From UPXZ01 sp018055865 (GTDB lineage: Bacteria; Bacteroidota; Bacteroidia; Bacteroidales; Paludibacteraceae), in assembly GCA_964292695.1 (NCBI GenBank), contig CAXYWB010000142.1:1-5624 (forward strand): 5,624 bases of DNA, read 5' to 3'. The notes below the pieces were generated by a model, which saw only the letters and a list, made by a program, of their open reading frames with translations, was not told the DNA's origin and searched no databases. The position numbers and the translations under genes are program-made. This document shows, piece after piece, positions 1 through 4,719 of this stretch; the first letter of the stretch is position 1, and each line of letters opens with the position of its first letter.

Positions 1-276
1 ATTTTTAACGCCGCTCTCTCTGATTTTTCGGCTCACCGGACGAGGTCGCCCGTTAACAGACCTCTCTGCAACTGGTCAGTAATAACTTGCGAAAGTTGAG
101 TAAATTTACAGTAGGTAAAACTGATTTATTTCATTTATACTTTCAAGAGAAAAAAAAATGACTGCCGGGTAAACATGCTGATTCTGAACAGAAATATTGA
201 CAAAAACGTTATTCTTTTAGTGTTCAAATGATGAAGCCGTTTCAATTTTTTACCAATAATTTAAATATACCTGAAA
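1..276. other. Left-edge non-coding region, no gene supported
   Basis: No convincing gene is visible. Two plus-strand frames are open from the window edge, one to a TGA at 97-99 and one to a TAA at 80-82. Either could be the tail of a gene that starts outside, but neither 26-32 residue peptide is one I recognise. A minus-strand GTG at 34-36 also opens toward the edge for 12 codons. Small inverted repeats occur: ACTG-GT-CAGT at 71-80 and AACTT-GCGA-AAGTT at 84-97. The first ~70 bases look more GC-rich than the AT-rich stretch from about 100 to 276, which fits a gene end or element end followed by a leader. No exact TAnnTTTG promoter element was found ahead of the CHAD gene. A TTGA at 197-200 with a poor -7-like TAGTGTTC at 218-225 is the best I can offer, and it is weak. 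Confidence 0.4.
84..97. repeat. Small perfect inverted repeat (5-bp stem, GCGA loop)
   Basis: AACTT (84-88) and AAGTT (93-97) are perfect reverse complements around a GCGA tetraloop of the stable GNRA type. It overlaps the end of one of the frames open at the left edge. No T-tract follows, so it is not a standard intrinsic terminator. It could be a transcript-end structure or part of a mobile-element end, but nothing else in the window supports either reading. Confidence 0.35.
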
Positions 277-329
277 GTGAAGAACAACCTGTTGAATTCG
301 TACGTTTCAGGCCGGCTAAAGGCTATTAA
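228..329 (+). other. Short upstream ORF overlapping the CHAD start (uncertain)
   Basis: Tandem ATG codons at 228 and 231 open a 33-codon frame that ends with TAA at 327-329, overlapping the first 53 bases of the CHAD frame in a different phase. The peptide (MMKPFQFF...RPAKGY) resembles nothing I recognise and has no membrane or signal character. It might be a translated leader that delivers ribosomes to the weak GTG start of the CHAD gene. It is just as likely to be chance in AT-rich DNA. It is listed because these are the nearest ATG codons upstream of a gene that lacks one of its own. Confidence 0.15.
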
Positions 330-1044
330 AAGGCAACTTTCCATTTTCGAAAAAGAGCAGAAAAAAGCCTGTCTTCACCGGATTAGAGTGGAAATAAAGA
401 AAATAAGAGCCATGTATTCCTTTGCCCGAAAAATGTATGCTCTGCCAAATGAAGCGAATGAGTTACAAGCACTGTATCGGGATGCAGGGGAAATAAGGAA
501 ATTGGGACTAAATATCAAGCTGATAGGTGAGTTTCAGGATGTAGAGGATTCACTTCCTGCATCATTGAAGGAAAAGGAAAAGGAGCTTACGGAGCGGTTT
601 CTGAAAGAAATTCCCGCTTACATGGCATCCATGAAGCAAATGCGTGAAAATTTGTCATTTCCGGCTGCACTGCCTTCAAAAAAAAATATAGAAAAGTACC
701 TGGCACAACAGCTACACAAAGTTTTTTCGGTACTTGATCATCAGGATAAAAGGAATCTGCATCGTTTCAGAAAGCGACTGAAAAAGTTGATGTATGTGCA
801 TGATTTTTTGCCTGAAAAACTGCGGAAATCGCTGAAATTGAATGAAAAGAGCCTATACAAGTTGCAAAAAAAAATTGGAATCTGGCACGACACCTCGTCG
901 GCCATCCGTTTTTTCTCAACGCTGCAATTTACTCATAAGGATATTATCATTCCAACTCTCACGGTAATAGAGGAAAAACAGAGCAGCAATCTATTCAGGC
1001 ACTACCTGAATGCCGAAAAAGTGGAAACCCTTTTTTCCGAATAA
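277..1044 (+). CDS. CHAD domain-containing protein (putative polyphosphate-associated)
   Basis: This 255-residue protein is nearly all one CHAD domain, an alpha-helical fold with two four-helix bundles whose conserved basic residues bind polyphosphate and can target proteins to polyphosphate granules. The first signature is HRIRVEIKKIRA at residues 34-45 (H34, R35, R37, K41, K42, R44). The second is LHRFRKRLKKLMYVHDFL at 161-178 (H162, R163, R165, K169, K170). The late GxWHD motif at 201-205 matches the family's common G-x-L-H-D. The usual RDxDV segment after the first bundle is diverged (EIRKLGLNI, 72-80). There is no signal peptide or membrane segment, so it should be cytoplasmic, and no CYTH domain is fused. 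The start is GTG at 277, because an in-frame TAA at 262-264 blocks extension and the next ATG (412) would remove the first signature. No clear ribosome binding site is seen. It converges on umuC with a 71-base gap. The family call is firm; the cellular role is inferred. Confidence 0.88.
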   Translation: MKNNLLNSYVSGRLKAIKRQLSIFEKEQKKACLHRIRVEIKKIRAMYSFARKMYALPNEANELQALYRDAGEIRKLGLNIKLIGEFQDVEDSLPASLKEKEKELTERFLKEIPAYMASMKQMRENLSFPAALPSKKNIEKYLAQQLHKVFSVLDHQDKRNLHRFRKRLKKLMYVHDFLPEKLRKSLKLNEKSLYKLQKKIGIWHDTSSAIRFFSTLQFTHKDIIIPTLTVIEEKQSSNLFRHYLNAEKVETLFSE

Positions 1045-1115
1045 CCTTTCAAACTGCTTTAAATCATTGAATGTGAGAATTTTATAGGAGCTGAAGACGA
1101 CGTAAATCTGTTAAA

Positions 1116-2381
1116 TTATTTCAATTTCATTGTAATCACTTCGTTGATATCGGTGGTATAGTGTTTTGAAAGCTTCTCCTGCCGCATTCGCCAGGTTCTG
1201 CCGGGAGCCTGAGTAGCCAGTCTTATCAGGTCTTTGCTGTAGCGGCTGTTTACCTTGTCAATAGCTTTCATAAGCGGAATATGCTTTGTGTTCCGGTTTA
1301 CAAAAATGTTGAGTTGCTGATTCTCTTCCGGAGTAAAATCCATAACAAAAACACCTGCTTTCTTATACTTGAAGCCCGAACGGAATATTTTTTCGAGTCC
1401 GAGCGTGGCATATTCTGCCAGTTCAAGCGATGAATTGGTGGCAAAGGGAAGTTTCAGCGTGATGGAGTTGCTGTACTGAGGTAAGTCTTCTCTGAAATAA
1501 TTGGTAGTGATGAAAACCTGAATTGAATTGCAACAGGTTTTCTGTTTTCGGAGTTTTTCGGCACATTTCACGGCAAAGGTCGAAATACGTTCTCTGACAT
1601 CCGACTTGCTTTCGAGCATATCATCGAATGTACGCGTGGTAGCTATGCTTTTCTTATTCTTTACTTCATCCAGCTGCAGCGTGGGAATTCCCTCCAAATC
1701 GTGTTTAAGTCTAAGTCCGATGATAGTTAAATGCATTTTAACCCATTCATCCGGCATAGAAATAAATTGAAATGCATTTTTGATATTCATCGCCAGCAGT
1801 TTTTTGGTATATTGCCTGCCTATGCCCCACACATCTTCTACCTGAAGCCATTTTAGTGCTTTTATCCGCTTTTCTTCCGTGTCGATGACGTGAACTCCAC
1901 CCGTTTGAGCCTGAAACTTTTTAGCCACACGTGTAGCAGTTTTGGCAAGTGCTTTGGTGGGCCCTATGCCAATGCTTACCGGAATGTGGGTCCACTTTTC
2001 CACTTTCTGTTTCATCTCGAGTCCATAAGCCCGCAAATCAACATGGATACCTTCCAGATCCAGAAAACACTCGTCGATACTGTAGATTTCCTGCGAGGGT
2101 GAGAAACCACTCAGAATAGTCATCACCCGATTACTCATATCGCCGTAGAGTTCAAAATTGGCAGAAAAAACGGCAATATTGTGTTCTTCTATTAAATCCT
2201 TGATTTTGAAAGCAGGCTCTCCCATTTTAATCCCAAGCGCTTTTGCCTCACTGCTTCGGGCTATGGCACATCCATCGTTATTGCTGAGCACTATCACAGG
2301 TCTGCCATTGAGCGACGGATTGAAAACCCGCTCGCAGGAGGCATAAAAGTTATTACAGTCGATGTGGGCAAAAGGTGGCAT
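1116..2381 (-). CDS. umuC: UmuC, catalytic subunit of error-prone DNA polymerase V (Y family)
   Basis: This is a Y-family translesion DNA polymerase of 421 residues, essentially the length of E. coli UmuC (422). It copies past damaged bases when associated with cleaved UmuD. The palm metal ligands are visible: D8 in HIDCNNFYASCE (6-17), and D103 and E104 in SIDECFLDLE (101-110). Y13, five residues after D8, is the expected steric-gate residue against ribonucleotides. Next come the VSIGIGPTKALAKTA segment (135-149), a helix-hairpin-helix around DVWGIGRQYTKKLL (183-196), and the little-finger region. QLNIF at 356-360 is a sliding-clamp binding pentapeptide located almost where E. coli UmuC has QLNLF. 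Residues ~370-420 form the DUF4113 tail typical of UmuC rather than DinB. The ATG shares one base with the umuD stop (TAATG), which implies translational coupling. All key residues are intact, so the enzyme should be active. Confidence 0.96.
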   Translation of the reverse strand: MPPFAHIDCNNFYASCERVFNPSLNGRPVIVLSNNDGCAIARSSEAKALGIKMGEPAFKIKDLIEEHNIAVFSANFELYGDMSNRVMTILSGFSPSQEIYSIDECFLDLEGIHVDLRAYGLEMKQKVEKWTHIPVSIGIGPTKALAKTATRVAKKFQAQTGGVHVIDTEEKRIKALKWLQVEDVWGIGRQYTKKLLAMNIKNAFQFISMPDEWVKMHLTIIGLRLKHDLEGIPTLQLDEVKNKKSIATTRTFDDMLESKSDVRERISTFAVKCAEKLRKQKTCCNSIQVFITTNYFREDLPQYSNSITLKLPFATNSSLELAEYATLGLEKIFRSGFKYKKAGVFVMDFTPEENQQLNIFVNRNTKHIPLMKAIDKVNSRYSKDLIRLATQAPGRTWRMRQEKLSKHYTTDINEVITMKLK

Positions 2382-2830
2382 TACAGGTGTTTTCTAAAGC
2401 TCCAGGTGATAATTCCGAAAATCAGATTTTTTGAATCTTCGGTTATTTCGATGGGTGGAAACTCGCTGTTGGAGGATTCGAGGTAACATTTATTACGTAT
2501 CTTTCTGATTCGCTTGGAAGTAAAATCGCCGTCGATAAAAATCATGGCAATGTAGTTATTTTTATATTCCAGGCTTGAATCGATTACCAGCAAATCGTCT
2601 TCGTTGAAATCCCTGTTCATGGAAGTACCCTTTGCACGGGCAAAATAGGTAGCTTCGGGATGATTGATACACAATCGGTTCAAATCAATCCGCTCACCGG
2701 TAAAATCATCAGCCGGAGATGGAAAGCCTGCACGCAGTGAACCGATATAGGGTAAAAGCATTTCGGAAGCTGCGTCTGCTTTGTAAATATCAAAGCTGGG
2801 TGTTGTAATGATGGGTTTAGGCGATTTCAT
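2381..2830 (-). CDS. umuD: UmuD, self-cleaving accessory subunit of DNA polymerase V (S24 peptidase family)
   Basis: This is a LexA/UmuD-type serine protease of 149 residues (E. coli UmuD has 139). In the family, the RecA filament triggers autocleavage, and the shortened form activates UmuC for lesion bypass. The predicted cleavage site is A34-G35 in SLRAGFPSPADDF, equivalent to Cys-Gly in E. coli UmuD and Ala-Gly in LexA. The catalytic serine is S70 in KGTSM and the general-base lysine is K106 in DFTSKRI, 36 residues apart against 37 in E. coli. The stretch RIDLN-x-L-x-I-x-HP-x-ATYF is shared with E. coli UmuD. The N-terminal arm is about ten residues longer than in E. coli. There is no helix-turn-helix, so this is not LexA itself. 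The ATG at 2828-2830 is the first gene position of a two-gene operon with umuC. A TAnnTTTG promoter element and a repeated heptamer lie just upstream. Confidence 0.94.
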   Translation of the reverse strand: MKSPKPIITTPSFDIYKADAASEMLLPYIGSLRAGFPSPADDFTGERIDLNRLCINHPEATYFARAKGTSMNRDFNEDDLLVIDSSLEYKNNYIAMIFIDGDFTSKRIRKIRNKCYLESSNSEFPPIEITEDSKNLIFGIITWSFRKHL

Positions 2831-2841
2831 CGCAGATTTTC

Positions 2842-2862
2842 TCGTATTAATCTGTTCGTATT
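2842..2862. promoter_or_regulatory. Direct repeat TCGTATT x2, candidate operator in the umuD leader
   Basis: The heptamer TCGTATT occurs at 2842-2848 and again at 2856-2862, a 14-bp period with 7 bp between copies (AATACGA read on the umuD strand). It lies between the predicted umuD -7 element and the start codon, around or just after the expected transcript start, where a bound repressor could block initiation. It matches neither the E. coli LexA box (CTGT-N8-ACAG) nor the Gram-positive one (GAAC-N4-GTTC). The repeat is seen directly; the operator role is inference from position, and chance in AT-rich DNA is possible. Confidence 0.3.
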
Positions 2863-2870
2863 TTATTCTA

Positions 2871-2878
2871 CAAAATTA
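2871..2878 (-). promoter_or_regulatory. Predicted -7 promoter element for umuDC
   Basis: On the minus strand this reads TAATTTTG, an exact fit to the Bacteroidota -7 consensus TAnnTTTG, 40 bases upstream of the umuD ATG. No TTTG-like -33 element is found at the usual distance, since that space is filled by T- and A-rich sequence next to a GC patch. A weak or regulator-dependent promoter would fit a damage-inducible operon, but that is inference. Confidence 0.4.
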
Positions 2879-2880
2879 GT

Positions 2881-2900
2881 AAAAAAACAGCCCGGTTTTT
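2881..2900 (-). terminator. Possible weak intrinsic terminator after the amidase gene
   Basis: Read on the minus strand, AAAAAC and GUUUUU pair around a six-base CGGGCU loop, and the descending arm runs on to seven U residues (2881-2887). The geometry suits an intrinsic terminator, but five of the six pairs are A-U, so the stem is weak. It begins 29 bases past the amidase stop and ends two bases before the predicted umuD -7 element, so readthrough into umuDC is possible. Confidence 0.3.
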
Positions 2901-2929
2901 CACTTTTTGTTTGAATTTGAATTCTCATT

Positions 2930-4534
2930 TTACTTATCATCTCCCCCATCGTGTTCTCCGGTTTTGAAAGTGGGTTGTTTGCGGTGTTTTGTGCCCTGCT
3001 CGTATGCGTATGCCATCCCGATAAGCGTGGGTTCACTCCATGCTCTTCCGTAGAAGGTGATATTGACAGGTAACCCTGCAACAAAACCCATGGGCAGGCT
3101 GATGGCCGGATAACCGGCAATGGCTGCGGCAGAACTGGACGAAATTCCGAAATTATCGCCATTCACCAGATCGGTTTTCCAGGCAGGTGAACCGGTAGGT
3201 GCAACGATTGCATCCAGCTTGTTTTCGTTCATTATCTTATCTATTCCGTTATCACGGGCACCTTTCAGCATGTCGTTCAGGAGTTTTTTGTATTCATCAG
3301 AACCAACTGCACCTTTTTTCTGAGCCATTTCAAACAAGGTGTGATCAAACCACTCCATTTCTGTGCTGTCGGCAGCTTGCAGGCGGATTAGTTCTTCCAT
3401 ACTTTTCACCGGGGCTTTCGCTCCGAGTGAAGCAAAGTACTTATTCAGGCCGTCTTTGAATTCATAAAGCAGGATTTCAAATTCCATATTTTCCACTTCC
3501 GGTTTCAACACGTTTCGTATCTCAATAACCTCAGCACCACTGTTTTTAAGAAACTCAACAGCCTGCTGCATCACTTTGTCGATATGAAAATTATGGCCTG
3601 TGAGCGTTTTGTCCACACCAATCCGTTTTCCTTTCAGTCCGTTGGTTTTCAAATAGGGCGTGTAATCGGACAGGCTTTTCCCTTCGGATTGGAGGGTTTT
3701 GGAGTCGGTAGTATCAATTCCGGTCATAGCACCCAGGCAAATGGCAGCATCTGTTACAGTTCTTGCCATCGGACCGGGCGTATCCTGCGTAAAAGAAATG
3801 GGAATAATTCCCGTTCGGCTGATAAGACCTACGGTGGGTTTTATGCCCACAATGCCGTTGTTGTTGGCCGGACAAACAATGGAACCGTCCGTTTCTGTGC
3901 CGATAGCCAGCACGGTAAGGTTGGCAGAAACGGCAACCCCCGATCCGGAACTCGAACCACAAGGATTTCGGGTAAGATCATACGGATTTTTCGTCTGTCC
4001 GCCCAGGGCACTCCAGCCGCTTGAAGAGTAACTGCTGTGAAAATTAGCCCATTCGCTCAGGTTCGTTTTTCCGATTATGACCGCCCCGGCTTCACGCAAC
4101 CTGGCCGCCACCCACGAATCCTGCAACGGAAATGAGTTTTTCAGCATAAGCGAACCGGCTGTGGTCGGCATTTTGTCGTGGGTATCGATGTTGTCTTTCA
4201 GCAATACAGGAATGCCATGCATCGGTCCCCGGCTTTTTCCCTGCTTCATCTCTTCGTCCAGACGGGCTGCAATCTCCAGCGCATCCGGATTAACCTGTAT
4301 GACCGATTTCAGAGCAGGTCCGTTCTTGTCAATTTCTTCAATCCGGTCGAGATACCCCTGAGTAATTTCCACAACGGTAAACTTCCCCGCTTTGTATCCT
4401 TCCTGGAGCTCAGCAATGGAAATTTCTTCCAAACCTGTTTTCGATTTTTGTTCGGCCGGTCTGGTACAGGCAATCATTCCCGGCAACAATAATCCAGTCA
4501 ACATGCTAATAAAAAATAAGTTACGTGTCTTCAT
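2930..4534 (-). CDS. Amidase signature family lipoprotein
   Basis: This 534-residue hydrolase of the amidase signature family uses a Ser-cisSer-Lys triad on carboxamides; its substrate cannot be told from sequence. The triad is K113 in PVLLKDNID, cis-Ser S194 in NPCGSSSGSG, and nucleophile S218 in GTETDGSIVCPA. The 24-residue gap between the two serines equals that in GatA, FAAH and malonamidase. It is not the tRNA amidotransferase subunit GatA: it starts with a lipoprotein signal peptide (MKTRNLFF, hydrophobic core, then MIAC with C23 as the predicted lipidated cysteine), and no gatB or gatC lies nearby. The residues after C23 (TRPAEQK) lack an acidic cluster of the kind that exports Bacteroidota lipoproteins to the surface, so a periplasm-facing position is more likely. 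The frame opens at a TTG at 4556-4558, but that codon overlaps the predicted promoter, so the ATG at 4532-4534 is chosen. It appears to be monocistronic. Confidence 0.92.
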   Translation of the reverse strand: MKTRNLFFISMLTGLLLPGMIACTRPAEQKSKTGLEEISIAELQEGYKAGKFTVVEITQGYLDRIEEIDKNGPALKSVIQVNPDALEIAARLDEEMKQGKSRGPMHGIPVLLKDNIDTHDKMPTTAGSLMLKNSFPLQDSWVAARLREAGAVIIGKTNLSEWANFHSSYSSSGWSALGGQTKNPYDLTRNPCGSSSGSGVAVSANLTVLAIGTETDGSIVCPANNNGIVGIKPTVGLISRTGIIPISFTQDTPGPMARTVTDAAICLGAMTGIDTTDSKTLQSEGKSLSDYTPYLKTNGLKGKRIGVDKTLTGHNFHIDKVMQQAVEFLKNSGAEVIEIRNVLKPEVENMEFEILLYEFKDGLNKYFASLGAKAPVKSMEELIRLQAADSTEMEWFDHTLFEMAQKKGAVGSDEYKKLLNDMLKGARDNGIDKIMNENKLDAIVAPTGSPAWKTDLVNGDNFGISSSSAAAIAGYPAISLPMGFVAGLPVNITFYGRAWSEPTLIGMAYAYEQGTKHRKQPTFKTGEHDGGDDK

Positions 4535-4555
4535 AGCGTCTGGTTTTTCTTTGTC

Positions 4556-4584
4556 CAAAGATAGTTTTTTTTTAGGAATTTAAA
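4556..4584 (-). promoter_or_regulatory. Predicted Bacteroidota-type promoter for the amidase gene
   Basis: On the minus strand, TATCTTTG (4563 down to 4556) fits the -7 consensus TAnnTTTG exactly. A TTTA (4584 down to 4581) lies 17 bases upstream, one mismatch from the -33 TTTG. A nine-A tract fills most of the spacer. Transcription would start near 4550, giving a leader of about 15 bases before the ATG at 4534. This arrangement argues against translation from the upstream TTG. Confidence 0.5.
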
Positions 4585-4623
4585 GAGGTTGATGGTGAAA
4601 ATACTGCTACCTTCAAACAGTGC

Positions 4624-4663
4624 GAATCCGGAAATCTGATGAAAGAAATCAGATTCCGGATTC
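4624..4663 (-). terminator. Large hairpin, likely 3'-end structure of the ompA-like transcript
   Basis: GAATCCGGAAATCTGAT (4624-4640) and ATCAGATTCCGGATTC (4648-4663) form a 16-bp stem with one bulged A (4634) and the seven-base loop GAAAGAA. It starts 56 bases past the ompA-like stop and lies about 40 bases upstream of the amidase -33 element, so it separates two transcription units. No T-tract follows on either strand, so it is not a textbook intrinsic terminator. It may act as a 3' stabiliser, a terminator without a U-tract, or a small dispersed repeat. The inverted repeat is certain; the role is inferred. Confidence 0.55.
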
Positions 4664-4688
4664 ATGCTAAGAGGCAATTTGAATTCAA

Positions 4689-4707
4689 CGTTTTTCATAA
4701 CAAAACG
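4689..4707. repeat. Small inverted repeat just after the ompA-like stop
   Basis: CGTTTT (4689-4694) and AAAACG (4702-4707) are perfect reverse complements with a seven-base loop, 12 bases past the stop codon of the ompA-like gene. The stem is only six pairs, four of them A-T, and no U-tract follows. It may contribute to transcript-end processing together with the larger hairpin 25 bases further on, or it may be chance. Confidence 0.25.
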
Positions 4708-4719
4708 CACACCTCACCT

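Noticed and set aside
1..276. tRNA or other structured RNA gene at the left edge
   Set aside because: The short inverted repeats do not assemble into a cloverleaf or any RNA family I recognise.
1045..1115. Bidirectional terminator between the convergent CHAD and umuC genes
   Set aside because: No stem longer than about four pairs and no suitable T-tract could be found in this gap.
2381..2830. Reading the S24 peptidase as LexA or a phage repressor
   Set aside because: It lacks a DNA-binding helix-turn-helix, has UmuD-like sequence around FPSPA and RIDLN, and is directly coupled to umuC.
2831..2929. Classical LexA box upstream of umuD
   Set aside because: Isolated CTGT and GAAC half-sites are present, but neither CTGT-N8-ACAG nor GAAC-N4-GTTC is completed.
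2863..3162. A 99-codon minus-strand frame spanning the amidase 3' end and the gap to umuD
   Set aside because: It mostly overlaps the conserved amidase C-terminus in another phase, and its peptide is unlike any known family.
3584..4031. Overlapping plus-strand open frames of 110 and 146 codons opposite the amidase gene
   Set aside because: They lie antisense to the most conserved catalytic part of the amidase, and their translations show no domain-like composition. They are shadows of the real gene.
2930..4534. Annotating the amidase as GatA
   Set aside because: A lipoprotein signal peptide and the absence of gatB or gatC nearby make a cytoplasmic tRNA amidotransferase subunit unlikely.
4535..4558. 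TTG start giving an amidase eight residues longer
   Set aside because: The TTG overlaps a perfect -7 promoter element, and the extra charged residues would precede an otherwise normal lipoprotein signal peptide.
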